Shown here: positions 7,246-15,842 of the stretch, piece after piece
Position numbering within the stretch: position 1 is the first letter of the stretch
Layout: every line of letters starts with the position of its first letter
Source of the DNA: SABY01 sp964523795
GTDB lineage: Bacteria; Bacteroidota; Bacteroidia; Bacteroidales; 4484-276
Reading direction: 5' to 3'
Assembly: GCA_964523795.1 (NCBI GenBank)
Contig: CAZGAO010000013.1
Location: 1 to 64,000, forward strand
Length of the DNA stretch: 64,000 bases
Made by a program: the position numbers and the translations under genes
Notes under the pieces: model-generated
Database searches by the model: none
What the model was told of the DNA's origin: nothing
Seen by the model: the letters and a program-made list of their open reading frames with translations, nothing else

Positions 7246-9054
7246 TTAGTTGAGATTGGGTACGCGTCCGGCGGCTTCGCATGAGGCACGCACTGCTTCG
7301 GCCATATCAAATTCGCTGTCGTAATCCTTGTCTTTCTGTATTTTTTCATCGTAGAGATGACGGAAGTTTTTAATACTCGTAAGGATGGGATTACCGGCGG
7401 TTTGGCCTAAGCCACAGCGGCTTACTTTCAGTATTTTGCCCCATTGTTCCAAATCGGCAATGTCCTGTTCGATACCCCGGGCATCGAGGATTTTTTCCAG
7501 CTTCAGCTTCATCAAATAAGGCAGGTTGCGGCATGTGGAGCATGAGCCGCACGATTCTTCGATAAAGAACTCGGTGAAGTTGAGCACCACATCGGTAAGC
7601 AAATCGCGGCTGTCGTCGAAAATTATAAGTGATCCACCTGTGGCCAGGTCGGCAAAACACAGGGTGCGGTCAAATTCGTCCGGGCCAATCAACGAACCCG
7701 AGGGGCCTCCTACCTGAACGGCCTGGATGCGGTTCTCATCGGTACCTACCATTTCGAGCATATCGCGGACTGAGAAACCCCATTCTACTTCGTAAACGCC
7801 GGGATACTTGCAGTCGCCCGAGATACTCAGCAATTTGGTTCCGGTCGAATCTTTGGTTCCAAACTGGTGGTACCAGTCGCCACCGTTGAGCAGCACTTTT
7901 ACCGCACTACACAGGGTTTCCACATTGTTGACCACTGTTGGCTTATCGTGATAGCCTTTTTCTACCGGGAATGGCGGACGGTCGCGAGGCTCGCCGCGTT
8001 TTCCTTCGGCTGACTCGATCAATGCCGATTCTTCGCCGCAAACGTAGGCTCCGGCACCAAACTGCAAGCGGATATCAAAGTCGAAACCCTTGATGCCGCC
8101 GATGTTTTTGCCCAGCAAATTGCGGTCGCGGGCACCTTGAAGCAGGTTTTCGAGGTATTTTTTTAGATAGGTATATTCATGGCGGATGTACACGATGCCT
8201 TCGTCGGCACCCACGGCATAAGCAGCGATAACCATGCCCTCGAACAGGAGCTTGGGACGTTCGGTAAGGATAACCCTGTCCTTGAAAGTTCCGGGTTCGC
8301 CTTCGTCTGCATTACAGAAAATGTATTTTTTCTCGCCTTTGGCCTTGCGGCAGAATTCCCATTTCAAACCTGTGGGGAAGCCGGCACCGCCACGTCCGCG
8401 GATATTCGATTTCTTCACTTCTTCGATTACTTGCTCGGGGCTCATCTCCGGGAGTTTTTTCCAGATTACAATGCCCGGAGTGTAGTCTTCTGAGAGGATT
8501 GGTCCTTTTTTGCGGATGTTGTTTTGTACCACCGATTTGATAAGCTCGTTGCGGTTTTCGCCATCACCGTAAGAGGCCGAATACATTTCTTCGATGGGCT
8601 TACCATCTTTGATATCGCGCAAAATTTCCTTCACCCTGAAAGGAGTAAGGTTGGTAAAAACACGGCCATTAATCAGTGCGGCAGGTTCCTGGTCATTCAT
8701 CCCGATACATGCGGTATCGAAAAGGCCAATCATCCCGTCGGGAGTAACTTCGCCGAACTTAATGCCGGTTTCTTTTTCGAGGGTTTGTTTTACCTTTTGG
8801 CGGCCCATCATGTTGGCCACGGCACTATCGTTGAGGTAGATAGCATATTTTCCGGTGTAGGTGTCCGAAAAAAAGTGGTAAAACGACATGGTTTGCTCAA
8901 CGTCGGCATGGGAAATATCCAGACCCGAAGCAATCGCTGAGATTGTTTCTTTGGGAATGTAACCCTGCTCGGATTGAACATCAATAAGGATATCCATCAA
9001 CCGGGTTTTATCCTTATTGTACTTTTTGATGATGTTCTGTACGCTTGTTGCCAT
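7246..9054 (-). CDS. hoxF: Hydrogenase NADH-binding subunit HoxF (NuoE-NuoF fusion)
   Basis: From the ATG at 9052-9054 the product is 602 residues. I prefer it to an upstream TTG because MATSVQNIIKKYNKDK begins the conserved domain. Residues 1 to about 135 are a NuoE-like domain. The rest is NuoF-like, with the NADH/FMN site (RGRGGAGFPTGLKW, CGEESALIESAEGKRGEPR) and a [4Fe-4S] site (ESCGSCSTCR plus a later RCGLGQ). It exchanges electrons with NAD(H). In the NuoE part only C116 remains of the usual four cluster cysteines: the C-x4-C region reads YLNDSAVAN (73-81) and N120 replaces another. The first [2Fe-2S] cluster is therefore probably absent. It is the first gene of the operon, behind the promoter at 9167-9197. 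Confidence 0.93.
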   Translation of the reverse strand: MATSVQNIIKKYNKDKTRLMDILIDVQSEQGYIPKETISAIASGLDISHADVEQTMSFYHFFSDTYTGKYAIYLNDSAVANMMGRQKVKQTLEKETGIKFGEVTPDGMIGLFDTACIGMNDQEPAALINGRVFTNLTPFRVKEILRDIKDGKPIEEMYSASYGDGENRNELIKSVVQNNIRKKGPILSEDYTPGIVIWKKLPEMSPEQVIEEVKKSNIRGRGGAGFPTGLKWEFCRKAKGEKKYIFCNADEGEPGTFKDRVILTERPKLLFEGMVIAAYAVGADEGIVYIRHEYTYLKKYLENLLQGARDRNLLGKNIGGIKGFDFDIRLQFGAGAYVCGEESALIESAEGKRGEPRDRPPFPVEKGYHDKPTVVNNVETLCSAVKVLLNGGDWYHQFGTKDSTGTKLLSISGDCKYPGVYEVEWGFSVRDMLEMVGTDENRIQAVQVGGPSGSLIGPDEFDRTLCFADLATGGSLIIFDDSRDLLTDVVLNFTEFFIEESCGSCSTCRNLPYLMKLKLEKILDARGIEQDIADLEQWGKILKVSRCGLGQTAGNPILTSIKNFRHLYDEKIQKDKDYDSEFDMAEAVRASCEAAGRVPNLN

Positions 9055-9145
9055 AAAATTTTTATTGTTTAGTGTTGATAAACTCTTAATGCTGTAAATC
9101 AATCCCTTTGATTTATGATGTAAGCACTGACGTTTGATTATCAGA

Positions 9146-9165
9146 GTTGTTAATCCGTTAACAAC
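9146..9165 (-). promoter_or_regulatory. Candidate operator of the hox operon (inverted repeat)
   Basis: A perfect 8-bp inverted repeat, GTTGTTAA (9146-9153) and TTAACAAC (9158-9165), is separated by TCCG. It begins two bases downstream of the -7 box and would cover the transcription start. The size and spacing fit a dimeric regulator, for example one of the CRP/FNR superfamily. The regulator itself is unknown. Confidence 0.55.
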
Positions 9166-9166
9166 G

Positions 9167-9197
9167 CAAATCTACTCCGAAATATTAAGCGCACAAA
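9167..9197 (-). promoter_or_regulatory. Bacteroidota-type promoter of hoxF
   Basis: Read on the minus strand, TTTG (9194-9197), a 19-bp spacer and TAGATTTG (9167-9174) match the Bacteroidota consensus TTTG-N19-TAnnTTTG exactly. The leader to the hoxF ATG would be about 105 nt. Confidence 0.7.
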
Positions 9198-9403
9198 TGA
9201 ACGCTTCAATTTAGAAGTGTTTTAAATTGCCAGGGACGTGTAATTAGTTGATATTAAATAAGATAAAAAGGAATTTAGAATTGATATAAATTTACTGCTG
9301 TGAAATGTTTTATTTTGCAAAATGAAAATGTGGGGTTTGATGGCATGGATTAATAAAGTACGTAAAATGCTTTTTAGCGTTTGTTGATGAACACGCGCTA
9401 ATT

Positions 9404-9615
9404 TGGGTCTGTCCATAAAGTCGATTATTTTTTGATTTAAGATTGACGATTAATGCCGAGCTAAGCTCGTGCATCCTCGAAAAGAAATTAAAATTAAAAA
9501 CTTTCGACTTTTCGGGACGATCGGAGATTTTAGATTGGCTTGAATATCACCAACATCTTAAATCTAAAATCTCAAATCGTATATTTTTCTAATTGTTATT
9601 TTAAAGACGGACACT
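9404..9615. repeat. MITE-like element, family B copy B1
   Basis: The left end GGTCTGTCCATAAAGTC and right end TTTAAAGACGGACACT form an imperfect terminal inverted repeat. The interior contains GCCGAGCTAAGCTCG, ACTTTTCGGGACGATCGGAG and AATCTAAAATCTC. The same blocks recur, inverted, at 38939-39140 and, as fragments, at 58121-58240 and 62563-62650. There is no coding capacity. Confidence 0.75.
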
Positions 9616-9617
9616 AA

Positions 9618-9772
9618 CTAGTGTCTGTCCATAAAGTCTGGTGTTTGCTCTAGAAAGTTCAAATTCAAGGCGTGTGAAAAATTCAAACCGCAGAATACTA
9701 ATGTATTTGAGGATTTGGATTTTGAGCAACAACGCAGAAGTTGGACTTTATAGACGAACACTAACTAGAAAT
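9618..9772. repeat. MITE-like element, family C
   Basis: The ends AGTGTCTGTCCATAAAGTC (left) and GACTTTATAGACGAACACT (right) are inverted repeats of each other with few mismatches. CTAACTAG occurs at both junctions. The interior is unrelated to family B, yet the ends are shared with families A and B. Confidence 0.7.
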
Positions 9773-9794
9773 CCATATTTAAAAAATCAAAGAC

Positions 9795-10580
9795 ATGAGG
9801 TATTTTATCGAACTGGCATACAATGGAGGAGCTTACCATGGATGGCAAAGGCAAGATGGAGCCATCAGCGTGCAGGAAGTACTCGAAACCGGATTGAAGT
9901 ACAAAATGGGGCAGGAGGGAGGCCTTACCGGATGCGGTCGTACCGATACCGGCGTGCATGCCCGCCAATTTTTTGCCCACTTCGATCATTCTCGGGAATT
10001 TCAAAATCAGGAATTGGAGGCTTTCACCGAAGCACTTAACAGGTTTCTGCCCAAAGACATTACCCTTTACCGGATTTTCAAAGTCAACGATTCGGCACAT
10101 GCCCGTTTCGATGCCCGGGCTCGCACCTACAAATACTATATCAATCAACAAAAAAATCCCTTTACCACGAATTTAGGATGGAATTATCATGTGGATTTTA
10201 ATTTAGAAAAGATGAATGCTGCGGCAGCCATTTTAAAAACCTATACCGATTTCACGAGTTTTGCCAAGCTGCATACCGATGTTAAAACCAACAACTGCAA
10301 GGTAAGCGAAGCCTGGTGGGAGCAAAGTGGCGGCCAGATGATTTTTACCATTACTGCCGACCGTTTTTTGCGCAACATGGTGCGGGCTGTGGTGGGCACA
10401 TTGGTACAGGTGGGTCGAGAAAAAATTACTATCGATGATTTGCATGCGATCATCCAAAGCAAAAATCGTAGCAAAGCCGGGATGTCGGTTGCGGCCGCAG
10501 GATTGTTTTTGCATAAGGTGGTTTATGATTGGGACAAGATATTAGACCTTGGTATAAAAAGTAGTTTTTTAATCCTGTGA
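9795..10580 (+). CDS. truA: tRNA pseudouridine synthase A
   Basis: This 261-residue enzyme converts uridines 38-40 in the tRNA anticodon arm to pseudouridine. The catalytic Asp is D51 in GCGRTDTGVHA (47-57). Conserved blocks RYFIELAYNGGAYHGWQRQ at the N-terminus, FDARARTYKYYI near 114-125 and FLRNMVRAVVGTLVQVG near 191-207 confirm the family. Length is typical. The gene begins 22 bp after a repeat element and is flanked by repeats on both sides. It appears to be transcribed alone. Confidence 0.95.
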   Translation: MRYFIELAYNGGAYHGWQRQDGAISVQEVLETGLKYKMGQEGGLTGCGRTDTGVHARQFFAHFDHSREFQNQELEAFTEALNRFLPKDITLYRIFKVNDSAHARFDARARTYKYYINQQKNPFTTNLGWNYHVDFNLEKMNAAAAILKTYTDFTSFAKLHTDVKTNNCKVSEAWWEQSGGQMIFTITADRFLRNMVRAVVGTLVQVGREKITIDDLHAIIQSKNRSKAGMSVAAAGLFLHKVVYDWDKILDLGIKSSFLIL

Positions 10581-10652
10581 TTTTTTTTAAAAATGAAACT
10601 CCTTGTCAGGTAATAATTTTTAAAGCTTCTATGTCTGTCAGTGGATTAAATC

Positions 10653-10860
10653 GTGTCTGTCCATAAAGTCGTAGTTTTTGAATTGCCCCGGGTTTTAACC
10701 CGGGGAAAAATGAGTTTGAAACTGTCCGCCCCGCGATTTCGCCACGCCCGCGGCGTGGCGAAATCGCGGGGGATTTTCACCTTAGCCATTAAATCCTCGC
10801 CCTAAAGGGCAAGGCAATTCATAATTCAAATACCTTACTAAAAACTAAAAAGACAGGCAC
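10653..10860. repeat. Three-hairpin MITE-like element, family A copy A2
   Basis: The left end GTGTCTGTCCATAAAGTC and right end AAAGACAGGCACT are degenerate inverted repeats. Inside, GAATTGCC (10680-10687) and GGCAATTC (10813-10820) bracket three hairpins: 10686-10705 (CCCCGGG arms), a central one with 20-bp perfect arms (10729-10748 with 10752-10771, loop CGC), and a CGCCCTAAAGGGC hairpin. Confidence 0.8.
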
Positions 10861-11251
10861 TATATAGTGCTTACTGAAAAACTAAAGATGACAATATCTT
10901 GGTGCTCTGCACCCTGCGGTGTCCGTAAATCTTTTTGCTACAAATGCCGATTACTGATCGTGCATGCTCGCCTTTATAGGCGGCATATTACGTGGCTCTG
11001 CCGCTTTAGATGAAGTATTTGCCAAGCAAGGTTGAATCAAAAGAACATTATGAGGTGCAGCTCCAAAAAAACGGGGCAGGCGCACCGTAATATTAAATGC
11101 AAGTGTTATTAAATAATTGTACAAAAAGCCTTTTATCAATGCACAAAACTATATATGCAATGGGTTAAAAGCCAAGTTATTATAAATTTTTCAACTGTCC
11201 CAAAACAGAAAGCTCCAAATTTAAAACATCACAAAAAAAATACCTACAACC
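10861..11251. other. Gene-free stretch downstream of element A2
   Basis: Short inverted repeats such as GCCTTTATAGGC and ACCCTGCGGTGT are present. A short minus-strand frame at 10951-11139 has no recognisable family and is probably chance. I see no clear terminator. Confidence 0.5.
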
Positions 11252-13792
11252 TCATTCTAAGCCTGGAAACGTAAAACTTGCCCCAGCATTCAAACAAATA
11301 TAATAGGTTTTACCCGCTTGCAAATTCGTGAGTGTGTAAATGTTCATTTCCGGCCAATAAATACGGGTGCCGGCTACTTCCGTGATCACCATTATTTTTC
11401 CGGCCAGTACATCAGCCAGTTCATCCACAGGCAAGGCTTCTTTTTGCAAAACCGGGAAATAATTCCATCCGGCAGCTAAGTTTAAATCGCGTTCCGGCTT
11501 AAGTATTCCGGGGATATTGAGACTTGCGCTTTCGTTCATTTTTATTATGTACCCCCGTTCATCATCCCAAAAGTCCAGGGTGTTGATGTTGTTGGCCGGC
11601 CAGTAAACTCCTTGTTCGCCAATGAGTATTTCCAGTTGATTAGCAAGGCCTGCAAAGATATCATCGAAGGCTGGTTTATCGGGATTAAGGTAAAGCGAAA
11701 TCCCACTCCATCCGGCTTCCAGTTCCAAACTTTGACTTGCTGCACAATCGATCAGTGCCTTCCAGCCGGGCAGATTCACGCTGTTGTCCGAATGAAATTC
11801 CACCGTAAGTGCACCCTCTGCATTGGTCGCTGAAACAGTACCCGGACTATCGGTGCCACACCAGATGCCCAGCAAGGGAGCAGCCGCAGAAGTACCATCA
11901 TAAATCCTGAGCCAATCGTAGCTGCAAGTCGCATTTTCCTCGATATTAAACATCAAAAATTCTAATCGTAATTTGCTGTTTGCGCAGGCCGGAAAAAATG
12001 TGATAAGCGCATCTTCGTTGTTGCCATAGTTTTGACCCTCCCCGCCTGAATCATAAAAAATCCCATTTTCCACCGTTAGGCTTTGGTTTGACATTGCATA
12101 CTCCCGGCGCACATCCATAAAATCTTCCATTAAAACTGTGGATGAATCCCCAGCCTGATTATGCACCGTAAGCTGAACATCAAAGAGACCGATGTTGGGA
12201 TATGTTACAACAGGATTAGGAATGCTTGCTGATGAAGGATTGCCACCCTGAAATTGCCACTTCCATTGCACCGGCGTGCCAAAGGAATTATCCGAAAAAT
12301 CCACATTTCTATATAGACCAATCTGCTGCTGCGAAACTGTAAATGCTGCCGACAAGGTGCCGCTGCTCAGTTGTACATCGAGCCTGGTGGTGCTGTATCG
12401 GGACACGCTAACGTTAGGAATGGTAAGCGGTGGGTAGCCTTCGGCTGTGTATGTAATATCGTAAGTGCCCTCAGCAAGCAGCCGCTGATAAAAACCATGA
12501 AGGCTGTCGGCCACCACCTGCGAGTTATCCAAATCATGGCCTTCGATGCTTACTTCTGCCGCCAGTGCTACGCCCGTAAGTCCATCGGTAACTAAACCGG
12601 CCACCCCATAGCTGCATTGCTGCAAATAGTTTAACAGCGAGCGATAGTTCCATTGCCAATGGTTTTCGAGCGTATTTGTTGCCAGTTTTTTGGTGTTGGA
12701 TAATTCCATGGTTACTTCGCGACAGTGACGAAAATAGTTCATGTAGTCCTGCCGCCCGCCGCTTATCGAATACCAGGCATAGCCATTGGTGATGCCGTTA
12801 ACAAAGCCATCGAGGTAGGATGAGGGCGCGTAAAGATGCGCGGTGTCGGCATATTCGCGGCTTACAAACTGCCACCAGCCATCGTCGGCAGCAAGCCGCG
12901 ACCAGGTATCCCAGGGGTAGTTGATTACTTCGGCACCGGCGTGGATATTGGCCGACATCACAAAGTCGTTTTCTTCGGCCAACTGCATAAAAGCCATTGT
13001 CTCCGCCTGCCAGGCTTTGCCATCGGGATGGGGGCCATCCTCGGCATCGGGATAATTGCGATTCAAATCCACATTGTTTGCATTATAGCGTGTGGAACCC
13101 CAAACGGTGGAGTTGCCACCGGCAAAAGTGCCATCGGGGTTGGCCAGCGGGTTAATCCAGATCTCGATATTGTCGAGCGTTTGTGTGATGTCGGGATCGA
13201 TGCCGTAATTGCTCAATAAATGATCGGCAAGGCGCAAGAGCAAAATATAGCCCACCAGCTCATCGCCATGAATAGTGCCGGTGTAGAGAAACTTAGGCTC
13301 TGCCTCGCGCACAGCTACATTGGCCGAAATTTTGAGCATCATCAGCTCGCGTCCTTCACCACTTTGCCCTATGCTAAATGATTGGCAAAGGCTGGGATAA
13401 TCGCTGGCAAACTGATTCATCATAGCAAGGTAGGCCTCGTAAGTGGGATAAAAATCCCAGGTATCGATATCTTTTCTTGTTATTTCGGATTTCATTTTTG
13501 GATATTCGCCACTTTCGCCAGGCTTGGGCAAAATTTGATAAGGAAGGTCGAATTTTAAAAAGGAATCAAATTCCTCGCGATTTGCGTAAGCAAAAATCTG
13601 ATCCTCCTTGATATCATCGATCGAAATACAGCGCGATAATTTTTGAATTTTGGCCTCATCAGGCACAGAAAAACTAAAATACATCTCACCGGCATTTTCA
13701 AAGTAAGGATGGTGTCGGTCTTGCTGTGCCTGTATTTCATTTCCCGCAAGAAAAAATAAAACAAGAATAAAGAAGGGCAGAATAGTTTTCAT
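11252..13792 (-). CDS. Secreted M14 zinc carboxypeptidase with PKD and CUB domains
   Basis: This 846-residue exported protein has a signal peptide (residues 1-22, ending IQAQ). A peptidase M14 domain spans about 110-400. Zn ligands are in TIHGDELVG, with a further His in ANIHAGAEVINYPWDTW. NPLANPDGTF and VDLNRNYPD give the substrate-binding Asn/Arg, and REVTMELS supplies the catalytic Glu. A carboxypeptidase regulatory-like domain follows (about 405-475), then a PKD domain (about 480-570) and a CUB-like domain (about 575-690). Two similar segments of about 70 residues end the protein, starting LEAGWSGISLYLNP and LAAGWNYFPVLQ. I see no standard T9SS sorting motif, so the final tandem domain may have another anchoring role. 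Likely function: digestion of external peptides. Confidence 0.88.
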   Translation of the reverse strand: MKTILPFFILVLFFLAGNEIQAQQDRHHPYFENAGEMYFSFSVPDEAKIQKLSRCISIDDIKEDQIFAYANREEFDSFLKFDLPYQILPKPGESGEYPKMKSEITRKDIDTWDFYPTYEAYLAMMNQFASDYPSLCQSFSIGQSGEGRELMMLKISANVAVREAEPKFLYTGTIHGDELVGYILLLRLADHLLSNYGIDPDITQTLDNIEIWINPLANPDGTFAGGNSTVWGSTRYNANNVDLNRNYPDAEDGPHPDGKAWQAETMAFMQLAEENDFVMSANIHAGAEVINYPWDTWSRLAADDGWWQFVSREYADTAHLYAPSSYLDGFVNGITNGYAWYSISGGRQDYMNYFRHCREVTMELSNTKKLATNTLENHWQWNYRSLLNYLQQCSYGVAGLVTDGLTGVALAAEVSIEGHDLDNSQVVADSLHGFYQRLLAEGTYDITYTAEGYPPLTIPNVSVSRYSTTRLDVQLSSGTLSAAFTVSQQQIGLYRNVDFSDNSFGTPVQWKWQFQGGNPSSASIPNPVVTYPNIGLFDVQLTVHNQAGDSSTVLMEDFMDVRREYAMSNQSLTVENGIFYDSGGEGQNYGNNEDALITFFPACANSKLRLEFLMFNIEENATCSYDWLRIYDGTSAAAPLLGIWCGTDSPGTVSATNAEGALTVEFHSDNSVNLPGWKALIDCAASQSLELEAGWSGISLYLNPDKPAFDDIFAGLANQLEILIGEQGVYWPANNINTLDFWDDERGYIIKMNESASLNIPGILKPERDLNLAAGWNYFPVLQKEALPVDELADVLAGKIMVITEVAGTRIYWPEMNIYTLTNLQAGKTYYICLNAGASFTFPGLE

Positions 13793-13891
13793 TAGGATTC
13801 GTTTTGGTTTCCAAAGATAACGTTTCCTTTGTTTCTATCTTTGCGGCGCACGCAAAAATGGAAGAACTGAAAATAATACTAAGCGTATTTT

Positions 13892-14431
13892 ATGATTGAT
13901 GTTATTAATGTTGAAAAAGAACTCTACCTGCGGCGGATCACGCATGAGGATGCCGAGGAAGTTTTTGATTTGATTGATCGTAACCGGCAGCATCTGCGCA
14001 CCTGGCTTCCCTTTGTTGATACAACTTACACGGCTAACAATACTCATGCTTTTATCGAGCAATTGCAAAAACCCTATTGCCGCGAAATGGTTTTTACGAT
14101 TTGTTACCAGGATGCTATCACTGGCTTAATTGGATTTAAAGACATCGACCAGCCCAACCACCGTCTGGAAATAGGCTATTGGATTTCTGCCGAAAATCAG
14201 GGCAAGGGCATTGTTACCGATGTTTGCCGGGCTTTGATCAACAAAGCTTTTACGCGCCTAAAAATGAATAGGATTCAGATAAAATGTGGGATTGGAAATG
14301 CGCGCAGTAGCAATGTGCCCAAACGACTGGGTTTTTCTTTGGAGGGTATCGAACGTGCGGGTGAAAAACACAGAAACAGCTTTATCGATCTTGAGGTATA
14401 TAGTCTTTTAAAGGCCGAGTGGAAAGGCTGA
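13892..14431 (+). CDS. GNAT N-acetyltransferase, RimJ/RimL-like
   Basis: This 179-residue protein of the GNAT superfamily transfers an acetyl group from acetyl-CoA. The N-terminal LYLRRITHEDAEEVFDLIDRN and the central RLEIGYWISAENQGKGIVTDVCRALI are typical of RimL-type enzymes that acetylate protein N-termini or small amines. QGKGI is the CoA pyrophosphate loop. NARSSNVPKRLGFSLEG matches the C-terminal block. The gene is divergent from the M14 peptidase; a TATCTTTG -7-like box sits at 13836-13843. The substrate cannot be told from sequence. Confidence 0.88.
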   Translation: MIDVINVEKELYLRRITHEDAEEVFDLIDRNRQHLRTWLPFVDTTYTANNTHAFIEQLQKPYCREMVFTICYQDAITGLIGFKDIDQPNHRLEIGYWISAENQGKGIVTDVCRALINKAFTRLKMNRIQIKCGIGNARSSNVPKRLGFSLEGIERAGEKHRNSFIDLEVYSLLKAEWKG

Positions 14432-14488
14432 TAAGGCGGGCCAATTCATTTAGAGTATGATGGTCTGCTGAAAGATTGAGAAATATAA

Positions 14489-14716
14489 TATGATCGGTTG
14501 ATGCAAAGATTGAGCAAAGGGGTAGGCGATAAAGGCTTGTTACGTTTGATCAACCCCTACTTGAAAGTCGGAATGATGTCAGATGGTTTGGAGGAGCAGC
14601 GCATAGCCGGAATGCCAAAGGACGGGCCACTCTCGCTGTTATTTTCCAACATTGTACTTGACGAGCTAAATCGGGCTATTATCATTAGAAACCCGGATGC
14701 AGGTTCAAAAGGTTAA
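14489..14716 (+). pseudogene. Fragment of a group II intron reverse transcriptase/maturase
   Basis: About 75 codons read YDRLMQRLSK, then GDKGLLRLINPYL, then GPLSLLFSNIVLDELNR. These correspond to the reverse-transcriptase segment of LtrA-like maturases (usually RLSKRIGD and PQGGPLSPLLSNIVLDELD). An in-frame TAA lies just upstream (14486-14488) and another stop follows at 14714-14716. Conserved PQGG has decayed to PKDG. The catalytic YADD block and the rest of the intron are missing. It is a relic of an intron, not a functional gene. Confidence 0.75.
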
Positions 14717-15084
14717 TAGAAACCATCTTGGTCCCGCAGGTGCGGGATGTCAGGTGATGTGGGGGGGGGAGGCAGTGGCGCAAGCCGCTTCCTATCCGAT
14801 TAGCATAACAAAATTAACATGATTCGAAAAAACCCGGTACAGCCTGTCCCGCCCATGCGGGAGGTTTCGCTATTTGAATATTGCTGCCGCCATAATCAGA
14901 TTTCATAAAATCATTTTGTTAAAGAGTTTCGTGAATAAATCTTTACGAAACCATGCTATGACTATAACAGCGGATAACCAATAACGGATAATTAACAATG
15001 GCTCCAAGCCAAGCTATGACTATCAAAACGATTATTATCTTTGCCGCCTGTTTATTTATTAATCAAATTTAAAATTTACAAGAA
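14717..15084. other. Gene-free stretch after the maturase relic
   Basis: It contains a GC-rich hairpin GTCCCGCAGGTGCGGGAT near 14732-14749, a run of nine G at 14761-14769, a second hairpin CCCGCCCATGCGGG near 14850-14863, and two copies of a motif ending GCTATGACTAT (near 14954 and 15014) that recurs at 23.2 and 34.3 kb. I could not identify group II intron domain V here. Confidence 0.5.
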
Positions 15085-15519
15085 ATGACAAAAGGCGAAA
15101 TCAAGACCAAATATGGGGTGATGAAAATTGAATTTTATGATGAAGATGCGCCCGCAACGGTGGCTAATTTTGTAAAACTGGCTAAAGATGGCTATTACAA
15201 TGCACTCAATTTTCATCGCGTTATTCCCGACTTTGTAATTCAGGGTGGATGCCCTAAAGGTGATGGCACTGGCGGCCCGGGTTATAACATCGACTGCGAG
15301 CTGGATGGCGAGAACCAATATCACGACCGGGGCGTGCTGTCGATGGCACATGCTGGCCGCAATACCGGAGGATCGCAATTTTTTATATGCCACAGCCGCA
15401 ATAATACCGCCCACCTCGACAGGAATCATACTTGCTTTGGAAAAGTGGTAGAAGGCGTGGAAATTGTAGATATGATTCGCAAAGGAGACCAGATAGAAAA
15501 AGTTACTATCCTGGATTAG
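15085..15519 (+). CDS. Peptidyl-prolyl cis-trans isomerase, cyclophilin type
   Basis: This 144-residue cytoplasmic cyclophilin catalyses proline isomerisation during folding. FHRVIPDFVIQGG (54-66), GVLSMAHAGRNTGGSQFFI (83-101) and HTCFGKVVEG (114-123) include the active-site Arg, Phe, Gln and His. There is no signal peptide. The length suits the minimal bacterial form (PpiB-like). It converges with the merR-like gene: TTAG at 15516-15519 supplies both stop codons. Confidence 0.93.
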   Translation: MTKGEIKTKYGVMKIEFYDEDAPATVANFVKLAKDGYYNALNFHRVIPDFVIQGGCPKGDGTGGPGYNIDCELDGENQYHDRGVLSMAHAGRNTGGSQFFICHSRNNTAHLDRNHTCFGKVVEGVEIVDMIRKGDQIEKVTILD

Positions 15520-15839
15520 AGTTCCGCTTTCAGTTCTTCGAGAAAAGACCGGATTTTTTTTAACGACCGCACCACTTCAGCCTTGTCGATGGTGTCGGTC
15601 TTATTTTGTGCCAGTTTGGTACGTGCCCCTTGCAGCGTGAAGCCGCGCTCCTTGACCAGGTGATAAATGGTGTGTAGATTTTTTACATCCTCGGGGCGAA
15701 ACAGGCGGTTGCCTTTTTTGTTTTTTGCCGGTTTTATAATGTCAAACTCCTTTTCCCAAAAACGCACCAGCGAAGTGCTCACTTCCAGCATTTGCGCTAC
15801 TTCGCCAATGGTGTAATATAATTTTTCGGGTGGGAGCAT
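15516..15839 (-). CDS. MerR-family transcriptional regulator
   Basis: This 107-residue protein is a winged helix-turn-helix of the MerR class. LYYTIGEVAQMLEVSTSLVRFWEKEFDII (7-35) is the DNA-binding part, followed by NRLFRPEDVKNLHTIYHLVKERGFTLQGARTKL. The C-terminal remainder is a short helical dimerisation segment with no effector domain or metal cysteines. It starts 3 bp after the M23 peptidase stop, so the two are probably co-transcribed. This M23-MerR pairing may reflect cell-envelope control, which is inference. The ligand and targets are unknown. Confidence 0.88.
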   Translation of the reverse strand: MLPPEKLYYTIGEVAQMLEVSTSLVRFWEKEFDIIKPAKNKKGNRLFRPEDVKNLHTIYHLVKERGFTLQGARTKLAQNKTDTIDKAEVVRSLKKIRSFLEELKAEL

Positions 15840-15842
15840 CGT

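Larger units (their letters stand above)
9103..9794. other. Gene-free stretch between hoxF and truA
   Basis: This stretch holds the hox promoter and operator (9146-9197), an A+T-rich segment 9200-9400 in which I see no credible gene, and two adjacent repeat elements (9404-9615 and 9618-9772). Confidence 0.7.

Noticed and set aside
7209..7349. Longer N-terminus for HoxU
   Set aside because: It would overlap the end of hoxF by over 100 bases and adds residues without family similarity. The ATG at 7206-7208 starts the ferredoxin domain.
9222..9416. Minus reading frame of 64 codons between hoxF and element B1
   Set aside because: The sequence is low in complexity and A+T-rich, shows no family and partly overlaps repeat ends. 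It is not a convincing gene.
10951..11139. Minus reading frame of about 62 codons
   Set aside because: It contains small inverted repeats, has no recognised motif and lies in a gene-free repeat zone. Chance frame.
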